A DNA stretch of 64,000 bases. Source: Lewinellaceae bacterium (lineage in GTDB: Bacteria; Bacteroidota; Bacteroidia; Chitinophagales; Saprospiraceae). Made by a program: the position numbers and the translations under genes. A model generated the notes under the pieces. The model worked only from the letters and a program-made list of their open reading frames with translations, was not told where the DNA came from and did not search any database. Location of the stretch: the NCBI GenBank assembly GCA_020636255.1, contig JACJYE010000001.1, positions 248,001 to 312,000 on the forward strand, in the 5' to 3' direction. Numbering within the stretch: position 1 is the first letter of the stretch; every line of letters starts with the position of its first letter. This document shows positions 16,244 to 24,079 of the stretch, piece after piece.

Positions 16244-17884
16244 ATGCAATCCCCAACTCCTCGCCCCTTTTACTGGCTCCTTGCCCTGGCCCTGCTGCTG
16301 GCGCTGGCCCTGCGCCTGCCTGGCTGGTTCACCCAGGACGTAAAGGCCAAGTTCCAGCTCTTCGAGCCCGACGAGTTCCAGTACGTGGAGATGGCCATCT
16401 ACCAGATTCAGCGCATGGACAGCAGCCGGCTGGCCGACTGGGACGTGGCGCGTTACATCTACAATGCCCGTGCTTTCGGCGTGCAATTAGGGCTGGTGGG
16501 TTATGTTGCCGGGTACGATGAAGCGGCGCAATTCGTTTTGGCGGGGCGGGTGTTGTCGACGGCTTATGCCTTGTTATTGCTGCTGCTGGTATTCCGCATC
16601 GCGATATACTGGCTGGGCGATGGCGGGGTGGCTGCCCTGGCAGCGCTTTTCCTGGCTATTTTTGACCTGAATGCCTCATACAGCCATTACGCACTGCCGG
16701 AAATTGCCCATGTCTTTTGGGCATACCTGTCGGTATGGCTGCTGGCCCGCTGGTACCTTTCACTGGCAGAAGGGCAGGCCCGGCATTATCGCCTGTGGGG
16801 AGGCGCACTGGCGGCGGCCCTCGCCTTCGCCACCAAATTCGACTTCCTGCCGCTGGCGCTGGGTGGGCTGGTGTGCTTGCTGGGAGGGATACGGGGTTAC
16901 AGGTTTGAGGTTTCAGGTTACAAGTTTCAGGTTGCAGGTTTCAGGTTGCAGGTTGAGGGTTTGGCGAGACACTTTTTGAACAATACCCGAACGCTGGCCT
17001 GGCCGGTGGCCGTGAGTTTTTTGCTCTTCATACTGGCATTTTTTGCCGCTACCGGTTTCACTTTCTCTCCGGCTCAGGCACTGGGTTCCTTCCGGCATCT
17101 GTACGATCAGAACAAGGACATCGTTTCGGGGGGTAACCCCTGGCTTTTCAATCCGCTCCTATACCTCGCGGCCCTGACGGCAGGTACGAGCCTTCCAATG
17201 CTGGTGGCGGCCGTTGCAGGCAAGTTGCGGGCCATGAGGGAGCAGCGCGGCGGCCCTCTGGTTTGGATATTCCTGGGTTTTATTATCCTCGAATTTCTGG
17301 CCTTGTGGAGCCTGGACGCCACCTTTGTCCGGCGGGCCAATATCTTCCTGCCTTTTATCGCTGTGCTGGCCGCTTACGGGCTGATGGGCATCAGGAAAAA
17401 CATGCTTCGCCGGCTGGTTATAGCGGCCGTCGGGTTATACACCCTGGCCATCGCCTGGGAAGGGCAGTCGAACGCCTGGTGGGATACCCGCTACGCCGCC
17501 CGCGAATACCTGCTGGGCCACTACGACGGCCGGCGCATCGAATACAGCCCCTACGCTATGGCAATCGGCATGCCCAAAGGCGTGCCCCTGGGCGAAAGAG
17601 GCGACATACTGGTGGCCCACGAAACCTACTACAGCCGCTACTGGAAAAGCCTGACGACGCCTTTCACCATCCCGAAATGCTGCGAAGAGGTGTACCACTG
17701 CATCAGCGTCGAGGATTGCGAGCGCTACCAGGGCCTGTTGTCCGGCCAGTCGCCGGATTACCGGGAAGTGCAGCGCTTCGATTCCCGCGCCTGGCTGCCG
17801 GAACGCAAGCTGTACAAGCAATGGTTCGGCACTTATGAGACCTTTCTTGGCGATGTGATCATTTTTGAGCGATCCAGGCAGTAA
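16244..17884 (+). CDS. GT-C-type membrane glycosyltransferase (ArnT/PMT-like)
   Basis: A 546-residue polytopic protein with about 11-13 hydrophobic segments. The first extracytoplasmic loop carries FEPDEFQYVEMA, the acidic motif (Asp-Glu) that binds the polyprenyl-phosphate sugar donor in ArnT/PMT enzymes. It probably transfers a sugar from a lipid carrier to an envelope acceptor; the acceptor is unknown. The start at 16244 (MQSPTPRPFYWLL) puts the first membrane helix at the N-terminus. Residues about 218-238 come from an in-frame triple 21-base tandem repeat. Another GT-C gene follows 48 bases later, suggesting an operon. Confidence 0.82.
   Translation: MQSPTPRPFYWLLALALLLALALRLPGWFTQDVKAKFQLFEPDEFQYVEMAIYQIQRMDSSRLADWDVARYIYNARAFGVQLGLVGYVAGYDEAAQFVLAGRVLSTAYALLLLLLVFRIAIYWLGDGGVAALAALFLAIFDLNASYSHYALPEIAHVFWAYLSVWLLARWYLSLAEGQARHYRLWGGALAAALAFATKFDFLPLALGGLVCLLGGIRGYRFEVSGYKFQVAGFRLQVEGLARHFLNNTRTLAWPVAVSFLLFILAFFAATGFTFSPAQALGSFRHLYDQNKDIVSGGNPWLFNPLLYLAALTAGTSLPMLVAAVAGKLRAMREQRGGPLVWIFLGFIILEFLALWSLDATFVRRANIFLPFIAVLAAYGLMGIRKNMLRRLVIAAVGLYTLAIAWEGQSNAWWDTRYAAREYLLGHYDGRRIEYSPYAMAIGMPKGVPLGERGDILVAHETYYSRYWKSLTTPFTIPKCCEEVYHCISVEDCERYQGLLSGQSPDYREVQRFDSRAWLPERKLYKQWFGTYETFLGDVIIFERSRQ
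16895..16957 (+). repeat. Three in-frame 21-base tandem repeats in the glycosyltransferase gene
   Basis: Units at 16895-16915, 16916-16936 and 16937-16957 encode GYRFEVS, GYKFQVA and GFRLQVE. The DNA is made of GGTTTCAGGTTGCA-like words, a simple-sequence type often seen between genes. Here it lies inside a loop between membrane helices and preserves the frame. Confidence 0.85.
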
Positions 17885-17932
17885 GGTTGTCTGAGGCTGT
17901 AAGAGATATTCCTATCTTGTGAACAAAAGCAC

Positions 17933-19435
17933 ATGGCGCAGCAACGAACGGCACCTGACAAATACAGGCCCTGGCTCGGCCTGGCCTTGTTCCTGCTGTT
18001 GTGCTATTTCCCTCTATTCCTGCACCTCGACACCCTCTCCTTGCGCCTGTGGGATGAATCGCGGCGGGGGGTGAGCGCCATCGAGATGGCACAAGGCGGC
18101 TCCTGGCTGACGCCTACTTTCGAGGGGAGCCCCGACATGTACGGCACCAAGCCACCGCTGCTCATCTGGCTGCAGGCCCTGTTTATGAAAATACTGGGTT
18201 ACAACGAACTGGCGGTGCGCCTTCCGTCGGCCCTGGCGGGCCTGGCCACGGTGCTGCTGCTGCTGTGGTTCAGCCGTCGGCATCTGCAACAGCCATTGGC
18301 GGGTTATTTCGCCGGGCTCATCCTGCTGACGAGCAAAGGGTATATCAACTACCACGGCGCCATTTCCGGCGATTACGACGCATTGCTCACCCTCTGGCTC
18401 ACGGCCTACAGCATTTGTTTTTATCTCTTCCTGGAACGGCAGTCCTGGCGTTATCTCTATCTGGCCGCCCTGTTCATCCTGCTGGCGGGCTGGACGAAGG
18501 GCGTAGCCGGGCTCTTCTTCATACCCGCACTGGGCCTGTATGCGCTATGGCGCGGACGGCTGTTATGGCTGCTGAAGCAACCCCGGCTATACGCCTGTAT
18601 GGCGGCCACCGCCATCGGCATCCTGGCCTACTACTGGCTCCGCGAACAGGCTAACCCGGGTTATATAGCAGCCGTGCTGGAAAACGAAGTAGGCGGCCGC
18701 TACCTGCGCGCGCAGGAAGGCATGGCGCGCCCTTTCTGGTTTTACTTCAGGGTCGTCAACCAGTACGAGCGTTTTTACCCCTGGCAGTATTTCCTGCCTC
18801 TCGGTTTCGCACTGGGTTGGTGGAAAAAAAGCCTACGCCCCGCGACGGGCTTCATCATGACGATAAGCCTGTTCTTTCTGCTGCTCATCTCTGTGGGCAA
18901 GACCAAACACGAGTGGTACTACCTGCCTGCCCTGCCACTGCTGGCGCTACTCATCGGGCTGGGCATGGAACAAGCGCTTCGCCCGCTGCTGGAAAAAATG
19001 GAAGGCTGGAAGCGCCCGGTTTTGCTGGCGCTACTGGCCCTTGCCCTCTTCGGCGCGCCCTATGCCGAGATCATCGACAAGGTTTACGCCTTTGAGCACG
19101 AAGGCTGGAACAGCGAGCAAACCGTGTACCGGGATTTCATGCGCCGTGTGGAAGGCCATAAGGCCTATACCATCCTGCACCCTTCGTACAACGGGCATAT
19201 TGCGTTTTACAAAAAAGTATACAACCTGAAAGGCTACGATATCCGCCAACACCTGCTGCACGCGCCAGAAGCCCGGGTGCAGCTTGCCCCCTCCGGCCCA
19301 CCGGAGTTCCCGGCAGGTACCGTGGTGATGGCCTGCGAGGAGGAGGCGCGACAGGCGCTGGAGGGAAAATTCGAGATCGAGCTTTTGGAGGAGTGGAGGG
19401 GGTGCTGGTTGGTGCGGGTGGGGGAGCGGAGGTAG
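17933..19435 (+). CDS. GT-C-type membrane glycosyltransferase (ArnT/PMT-like)
   Basis: A 500-residue polytopic membrane enzyme related to undecaprenyl-phosphate aminoarabinose/mannosyl transferases. The first loop has LWDESRRGVSAIEMA with the donor-binding Asp-Glu pair, followed by MYGTKPPLLIWLQA, the ArnT-type KPPL motif. About 11 hydrophobic segments follow, then a soluble C-terminal domain. It follows the other GT-C gene by 48 bases and is probably co-transcribed. Two different GT-C enzymes in tandem suggest stepwise decoration of lipid A, another glycan or proteins. No O-antigen cluster surrounds them to fix the target. Confidence 0.85.
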   Translation: MAQQRTAPDKYRPWLGLALFLLLCYFPLFLHLDTLSLRLWDESRRGVSAIEMAQGGSWLTPTFEGSPDMYGTKPPLLIWLQALFMKILGYNELAVRLPSALAGLATVLLLLWFSRRHLQQPLAGYFAGLILLTSKGYINYHGAISGDYDALLTLWLTAYSICFYLFLERQSWRYLYLAALFILLAGWTKGVAGLFFIPALGLYALWRGRLLWLLKQPRLYACMAATAIGILAYYWLREQANPGYIAAVLENEVGGRYLRAQEGMARPFWFYFRVVNQYERFYPWQYFLPLGFALGWWKKSLRPATGFIMTISLFFLLLISVGKTKHEWYYLPALPLLALLIGLGMEQALRPLLEKMEGWKRPVLLALLALALFGAPYAEIIDKVYAFEHEGWNSEQTVYRDFMRRVEGHKAYTILHPSYNGHIAFYKKVYNLKGYDIRQHLLHAPEARVQLAPSGPPEFPAGTVVMACEEEARQALEGKFEIELLEEWRGCWLVRVGERR

Positions 19436-19541
19436 AGGGTTTTGAACAGGCTGAGCTGGCAATAGGCCTCCCTGCCCTCCTGGCAGGGCCGGCTATAGCT
19501 TGAAATACAGCCTGTCTTTAGATGCGCTGGTAATAAGTATT

Positions 19542-19558
19542 ATGCGAATCAGGAGTTG
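19542..19558. repeat. Isolated end-like copy of the 20.6-kb element
   Basis: ATGCGAATCAGGAGTTG resembles the end of the palindromic element at 20598-20880 (ATGCGAATCAGGGGCTA). It supplies the stop codon of the endonuclease remnant. Only one end is visible. Confidence 0.4.
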
Positions 19559-19752
19559 AAAACCGGGGGGATCGGAAGGCTGGGCCGTTCTCTTGTATAA
19601 TACTTACCTCTTTTGTTTCTTTCCCTGGGTGCCCGTGATTCTATATAATCAATAATTGACAGTAGCAACACAGGTTTATTCGGTGCTTTATCTCTCCATC
19701 GGCCGAGCCAACGGAACCGTGCTAAAATGCCTTCAATATTTATATTTTTCAT
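19549..19752 (-). pseudogene. N-terminal remnant of an HNH-type restriction endonuclease
   Basis: Sixty-seven codons beginning MKNINIEGILARFRWLGRW. The stretch KAPNKPVLLLSIIDYIES resembles the N-terminal DNA-recognition helix of HNH restriction endonucleases, which usually read xxPHKPxLLLxxxDxIE. After about residue 40 the similarity ends in a Lys/Arg-rich tail, and the catalytic HNH half is absent. The stop codon lies within a repeat-like sequence, so truncation by an insertion or recombination event is plausible. The rest of the 19436-19896 gap has no feature I can support. Confidence 0.45.
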
Positions 19753-19896
19753 CGATGGTGTTTCAGGATAAAAATACTACATCTCGCTACCCTTTCATAT
19801 TTCAGAAGCTAGATATTCAACGGCAAACCTCGAAGCCCCCCACAACAATCCCTCCCCCCCACCGTTTACCATGCAGTAGAAAAATCCTTGATCGAC

Positions 19897-20544
19897 ATGA
19901 CTTATGCGCTGACCGCCGCCGAGTTACGTGAAGAACGCGCCAATGCCTGGACCCACGGCCTGGGTTTTGCCCTGGCCCTGGCCGCCGTGCCTTTCCTGTT
20001 ATACACCTCCGCGACGAAGGCCGCTATACCGCAATGGTGGAGCCTGTGGGTGTTCTGCCTGTCGCTGCTGCTGGTATACGGGGTTTCCACCCTCTACCAC
20101 AGTGTACACCAGCCGGGGGTAAAATACATCTGCCGGATCGCCGACCATATCAGTATATACTTCCTCATTGCGGGCACGCATACGCCATTCCTGGCCTACT
20201 ATCCCCTGGGCGGCATGAGCAAGGTTTATCTCTATATTTTGTGGAGCCTGGTGGCGGCCGGGGTGCTCTACAAGCTCTTCTTCTTCGGCCGCTGGGAATG
20301 GCTTTCTGTAGCGCTGTACCTGGCCATGGGCTGGATGGGCGTGCTGACCATCCCTGCCATGATGGAGCAAATGCCGGCATCCTCGTTGTATGGCGTCATT
20401 ATAGGAGGCCTTTCCTATACCATCGGCGTCGTTTTCTACGCCTGGCACCGCCTGCCTTACCACCACGCTATATGGCACCTGTTCGTCATCGGCGGCAGCC
20501 TGGCCCATTTCTGGGCCATCTGGGCGATGGCCAGCGCAGGCTGA
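19897..20544 (+). CDS. Hemolysin III / PAQR-family membrane protein
   Basis: A 215-residue protein with seven hydrophobic segments. It has the HlyIII/PAQR signature: Glu/Asn near the first helix (EERANAWTHGLGFALAL), VSTLYHS in helix 2, the ADHISIYFLIAGTHTPF stretch, and the C-terminal HAIWHLFVIGGSLAHF supplying the paired histidines. In PAQR proteins these Ser, Asp and His residues form a membrane-embedded zinc site. The start is the ATG at 19897; a TTG three codons earlier is possible. The cellular function of the bacterial members is unsettled, and the name hemolysin is historical. Confidence 0.9.
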   Translation: MTYALTAAELREERANAWTHGLGFALALAAVPFLLYTSATKAAIPQWWSLWVFCLSLLLVYGVSTLYHSVHQPGVKYICRIADHISIYFLIAGTHTPFLAYYPLGGMSKVYLYILWSLVAAGVLYKLFFFGRWEWLSVALYLAMGWMGVLTIPAMMEQMPASSLYGVIIGGLSYTIGVVFYAWHRLPYHHAIWHLFVIGGSLAHFWAIWAMASAG

Positions 20545-20597
20545 TCTATCAAATGCCGGCGTGGCGGAGCCTGTCAAATAAATAACATGAATCATGC

Positions 20598-20880
20598 GAA
20601 TCAGGGGCTAAATGCCCGGCTAACGGAAACGGCCCAGCGGGCCGTCATCTTTGTAGCATAAACGGCGAAAACCTGGTTCCCGGCCCGTAGGGCTGGTATC
20701 TAATCCCTGTAAATGGTGCATTGCCTTTGAGATAGCGGCCCTCTGGGCCGCAAGCAATGGCTTTCATCGATTTTCTACAAAGATATTGCCCTCCGGCCAG
20801 CCGGAGCAGGCTCTAACAGGCCAAGCCCGGGCTTTCCGGGCTCTTCCCATTGCACCATCACCTTCTTTAGCCCCTGATTC
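20598..20880. repeat. 283-base palindromic element with 14-base terminal inverted repeats
   Basis: GAATCAGGGGCTAA (20598-20611) and TTAGCCCCTGATTC (20867-20880) are perfect inverted ends. Inside is a second pair, ATCTTTGTAG (20647-20656) and CTACAAAGAT (20775-20784). GC-rich words such as GGCCCGTAGGGC and GGCCCTCTGGGCC lie around them. There is no ORF. It fills most of the 370-base gap between the hemolysin III gene and the T9SS protein gene, and resembles a non-autonomous mobile element. Confidence 0.6.
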
Positions 20881-20886
20881 ATGTTT

Positions 20887-20907
20887 AGAGCTTGTTTGCA
20901 GGCCGCC
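20887..20907. repeat. Copy of the AGAGCTTGTTTG repeat
   Basis: AGAGCTTGTTTGCAGGCCGCC is adjacent to the palindromic element and differs from the other copies by one base in the core. Confidence 0.5.
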
Positions 20908-20914
20908 TCTGGCT

Positions 20915-22627
20915 TTATTCCTTTACGAAATTCACTACTTTCTGCTTATCGCCTGCGGCAAGGCGGTAGAAATACATGCCCGGGCGGAGGTTCTCCGTTG
21001 AGTACGTCAGGTAGTGCTTGCCGGCGGCGAGGCGGCCGTAATCCTGACGGTGCACCACCTGGCCGAGGGCATTCACGACCTCCACCTGCCCGTCAACAGC
21101 TTCCAGCAGGTTGAAGCTGATATGCGCAACGCCCGTAACGGGGTTGGGGTAAAAACGGAAATTCTCTACGGCAGGCTCCTGCGACGAACTGTAGGGCATG
21201 CCTACGAGCTGGAACCAGAATTCGCCGGGGCCGGCGCTCGTCACGTTGGAAGCAATGCGCAAGTAGTATTCCGTCGGCTCTCCCGGCAGGCCTTCGATCA
21301 TGGACTCGAAGTAGGTCTCGGAGAAATCCTCAGATTTCACGCAGAAACCGGCGCCTCCCAGGTCGGCCTGCATACCGCAGTCGTCGTATAACTCAATGTC
21401 GAAGGCCGAGCCATCGATGATCGAATTGTCGTTGAAGCGTAGTTGTAGCACGGTGTTTTCTCCCGAGTTGAACTTATACCATACGTCCCAGTATTCGTTG
21501 ACGTCATCGCAGGCAGGCGCAGGTGTGCCGGGGTCGCCCGAGCCGTTAAAGGTGAAACCTTGGAACAGGTAGATGAAATCGTTGGCGTCGCTTTCGGTCA
21601 TGACGAAAACGGAATCCGGGGCCTCACAGCCGTCGTTGGGCGGTACGATGGGAGGAATGGTGCGGTAAACGGTAAAGGTGCCGATGCCCTCATCGCCACC
21701 CGACCAGCCGCCAAGGCGGAACAGGTAGTTTTTACCCTCCTCTACCGGGAAGACATCTCTGGAGGTATACCCGGGGCAGGTTACGCCGTTCGGATAGGTG
21801 TCGTCATCGCCGCAGCCTACCAGCGCACTGGGGTCGGGCGGACAGGGCTGGTCGGGGCCGTAAACGGCGATGCGGGAGTCGAAGTTGGCCGTGCCGCAGA
21901 GCGACCACTCCAGCCAGCCTGTAAACGTGGCCGTCCAGGTGTACCAGATATCGTTGTAGACGTTCTTTTCATCAGGCTCGAAGCAGGAAATGGGCGTGGA
22001 ATGCACCGGCAGGCCGGTAGTTGCGTCCACGTTGGAGAAGGCCACCATCAGGGAATCGTTGTCACCCAGGTCCAGCACGATGGCATCCGTACATTCATCG
22101 TTGGGGACGGCGGGGATAAACTCCGTTACGCTGAATGTCCCTTCGCCCTCTTCTCCGGGGCTGCCGCTGCCCCAGCCGCCGAGACGGAGCAGGTAGGTTT
22201 CGCCTGATGTTACGTCGAATTCCGTTTGGGAAGTGGAATTGGCGCAGTTGGCGCCGTCTTCATTACAACCAATCACGTCGGCAACGTCAGGAGGGCAGGC
22301 AGCTCCCGCGGCGTATACCATGATCTTGGTGTCAAAATTGGCGGTGCCGCAGGTGCTGAACCGCGCCTTGCCCGTCCAGTCTGGTGTAAAACGGTACCAG
22401 ATGTCGTTGTACACCGAATCGGGCGTAGAACCAGCGGAGGGGCAATCATCCGGATGGGCAGGGCCATCGGTATTGGCGTTCACCGTACTGAAAGGCATAT
22501 CGGCCACTTCTCCGTTGAGCTCGATCGCGTCGGCGCAGTTGTCATTGGCAGGCGCCTGGGCCAGAAGTGCGCCCGGAAGAGAAAGGGCTAAGGCAATAGC
22601 AGGGATTGTACGTAAAAATCTGATCAT
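20915..22627 (-). CDS. Secreted multidomain protein with T9SS C-terminal sorting domain
   Basis: A 570-residue extracellular protein. The signal peptide (MIRFLRTIPAIALALSLPG to LLAQ) is followed by repeated beta-sandwich units. Each begins with NDNCADAIEL or NDECTDAIVL and contains YNDIWYRFTP, CGTANFDT/S and YLLRLGGW. Two full units (about 27-165 and 170-315) are followed by a more divergent third. The C-terminus (about 490-570) has FRFYPNPVTGVAHISF and RPGMYFYRL, the Por secretion/sorting signal that directs type IX secretion and surface attachment. Many Cys residues suggest disulfides. Function is unknown; adhesion or glycan binding is possible. Confidence 0.85.
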   Translation of the reverse strand: MIRFLRTIPAIALALSLPGALLAQAPANDNCADAIELNGEVADMPFSTVNANTDGPAHPDDCPSAGSTPDSVYNDIWYRFTPDWTGKARFSTCGTANFDTKIMVYAAGAACPPDVADVIGCNEDGANCANSTSQTEFDVTSGETYLLRLGGWGSGSPGEEGEGTFSVTEFIPAVPNDECTDAIVLDLGDNDSLMVAFSNVDATTGLPVHSTPISCFEPDEKNVYNDIWYTWTATFTGWLEWSLCGTANFDSRIAVYGPDQPCPPDPSALVGCGDDDTYPNGVTCPGYTSRDVFPVEEGKNYLFRLGGWSGGDEGIGTFTVYRTIPPIVPPNDGCEAPDSVFVMTESDANDFIYLFQGFTFNGSGDPGTPAPACDDVNEYWDVWYKFNSGENTVLQLRFNDNSIIDGSAFDIELYDDCGMQADLGGAGFCVKSEDFSETYFESMIEGLPGEPTEYYLRIASNVTSAGPGEFWFQLVGMPYSSSQEPAVENFRFYPNPVTGVAHISFNLLEAVDGQVEVVNALGQVVHRQDYGRLAAGKHYLTYSTENLRPGMYFYRLAAGDKQKVVNFVKE

Positions 22628-22658
22628 AAACTAAGGTGTTTTGTAATGGAAAAATAGT

Positions 22659-22739
22659 GTTGCAGTTTATCCGGTAGTTGGCTAAGGCAAAACGATAAAT
22701 TTGTGCCGGGAAAGTTTTAAAGGAAGAATAAACTGCAAC
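22659..22739. repeat. Inverted repeat upstream of the T9SS protein gene
   Basis: GTTGCAGTTTAT (22659-22670) and ATAAACTGCAAC (22728-22739) are perfect 12-base arms 57 bases apart, 32 bases before the start codon. They could form a leader hairpin or a protein-binding site. Confidence 0.45.
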
Positions 22740-22848
22740 GAGCCTTAAAGATAGGCAATTCTATGGAAGAGGAAAAACCGCTGCCGAGCTTTCAGCGGCA
22801 ACAGGCGGCCGCTCCAAAATATTATCCTTATTTTAGCAGCCAGATCGT

Positions 22849-22880
22849 AAAATCTCCAACGGAGAACTTATTTTTTGAAC
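22849..22880. repeat. Half copy of the AACTTATTTTTTGAAC palindrome family
   Basis: AATCTCCAACGGAGA followed by ACTTATTTTTTGAAC matches the right end of the element upstream of trmB (55751-55777). It lies about 45 bases before the copper-type HMA gene. Confidence 0.6.
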
Positions 22881-22925
22881 GCTGATCAAAGTGTCTTTAT
22901 CTCATTTCATTAAACAGATCAAACC

Positions 22926-23411
22926 ATGAAGAAACTGCTCTTTATGTTCGCCCTGGCCCTGGCAGGCGCAGTAGCCGCCAATGCACAAAGCACCCCCGCC
23001 TGCTGCGCAGGCAAAGACAAGTCGGCCTGCACCAAGGAAGCAGCCGCCAAAGCGGCCTGCTGCGCCAGCAAAGACAAAGCTAGCTGTACTAAAATGGCGG
23101 CCGCCGATACCGGCGCCATGCCCGCCGCTGCTGACAATATCGTAGAAGCTACCTTTACCGTTTATGGCAATTGCGGAATGTGCAAGCGCACTATCGAAGG
23201 CGCGCTGGCCGATGTCTCCGCCGTATCCTCCGCCAACTGGGATATGAAAAACAAACAACTCACCGTACGCTACGATGCCCAGGCCATTCAACTCAAAGAT
23301 ATCAAGGCCAAAGTGGCGGCCGCCGGCTATGACTCCGACACCCACCGGGCGCCGGATGCAGCTTACAACAACCTCCACGCCTGCTGCCAGTACGAACGGC
23401 CCAAAAGCTAA
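22926..23411 (+). CDS. Periplasmic heavy-metal-associated (HMA) domain protein
   Basis: A 161-residue exported protein. The signal peptide (1-20, ending NANAQ) is followed by a Cys-rich segment of two near-identical units, ACCAGKDKSACTKEAA and ACCASKDKASCTKMAA (Cys26/27/35 and 45/46/54). The HMA ferredoxin-like fold follows, with TFTVYGNCGMCKRTIEGAL; Cys83 and Cys86 form a CGMC metal site instead of the common GMxCxxC. Such domains bind Cu(I), Hg(II) or similar soft metals. A His/Cys-rich lipoprotein gene follows on the same strand, so the two probably handle the same metal in the envelope. No P-type ATPase or regulator is nearby. Confidence 0.85.
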   Translation: MKKLLFMFALALAGAVAANAQSTPACCAGKDKSACTKEAAAKAACCASKDKASCTKMAAADTGAMPAAADNIVEATFTVYGNCGMCKRTIEGALADVSAVSSANWDMKNKQLTVRYDAQAIQLKDIKAKVAAAGYDSDTHRAPDAAYNNLHACCQYERPKS

Positions 23412-23416
23412 GTAGT

Positions 23417-23533
23417 GTTCAAAAAATAAGTTGCCGCTTTGCATTTCGGTGATCAGGCTTGTCCTCCAGCCATTCCAGTGGCTTCTGCCTTCGCCTGATC
23501 ACCGAAACCGGCAACTTATTTTTTGAGGATTCC
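23417..23533. repeat. Palindromic element, GTTCAAAAAATAAGTT family (full copy)
   Basis: The outer arms CAAAAAATAAGTTGCCG (23420-23436) and CGGCAACTTATTTTTTG (23509-23525) are perfect over 17 bases. The inner arms TTTCGGTGATCAGGC (23444-23458) and GCCTGATCACCGAAA (23493-23507) are perfect over 15. A small central stem AGCCA/TGGCT completes the structure. A second full copy at 32551-32665 has the same centre but a different outer stem sequence that still pairs. Confidence 0.75.
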
Positions 23534-23636
23534 TAAGCGCAATATCAAGTAAACCGAAAACATGTTTGGCGGCCGGGCCGGAACGGCAAAGCCGGCCTCC
23601 TAAAATATTTTCCATGTACGTTTTAAATACACACTC

Positions 23637-23945
23637 ATGAAACTCAGGATACTTTTCCTCTTTATCGGAGCCCTTGCCCTGGCTTCCTGTGGCGGCAACA
23701 ACACGCATTCACACGACGGCGAAACCCATTCCCACGCCGACGGCGAAGAGGCCCACAGCCACGATGGCGAAGCGGCTACAATGGAAAACGCTGCTCCTCA
23801 CGGAGCAGGCAAGGAATATACCTCCGCCTACGTCTGCCCCATGCATTGCGAAGGCAGCGGCAGCGAGCAGCCCGGCAACTGCCCCGTTTGCGGAATGGAC
23901 TACGTGGCCCTGGCCGGGCACACCCAGGACGGGCATAGCCATTGA
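23637..23945 (+). CDS. His-rich lipoprotein with heavy-metal-binding domain
   Basis: A 102-residue lipoprotein. The signal peptide MKLRILFLFIGALALASC ends at the lipidated Cys18. A His/Asp/Glu-rich linker with repeated HSHDGE and HSHADGE follows (24-47). The C-terminal YVCPMHCEGSGSEQPGNCP then VCGMDYV (65-91) is the CPMH...CPxCGM heavy-metal-binding domain found in copper and RND-type efflux proteins. It probably scavenges or buffers a transition metal at the membrane. It lies 225 bases after the HMA gene, with a palindromic element between them. Confidence 0.85.
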   Translation: MKLRILFLFIGALALASCGGNNTHSHDGETHSHADGEEAHSHDGEAATMENAAPHGAGKEYTSAYVCPMHCEGSGSEQPGNCPVCGMDYVALAGHTQDGHSH

Positions 23946-24079
23946 TTGCCGGGAAACGGGCCTCCGGCCTCACGTCAACATGTTGAGCCCAGCGAAATCC
24001 CGCGCCGATGGGAGGAGCCCAGGATCACCCCATCTCCTTGTCACGCGTCACCCCGTCACCTTGTCTCCCCGTCTCCGCA

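Noticed and set aside
23946..24079. Simple GTCACC/GTCTCC-rich stretch after the His-rich lipoprotein gene
   Set aside because: Short simple-sequence DNA without clear period or arms; I did not list it as a defined repeat.
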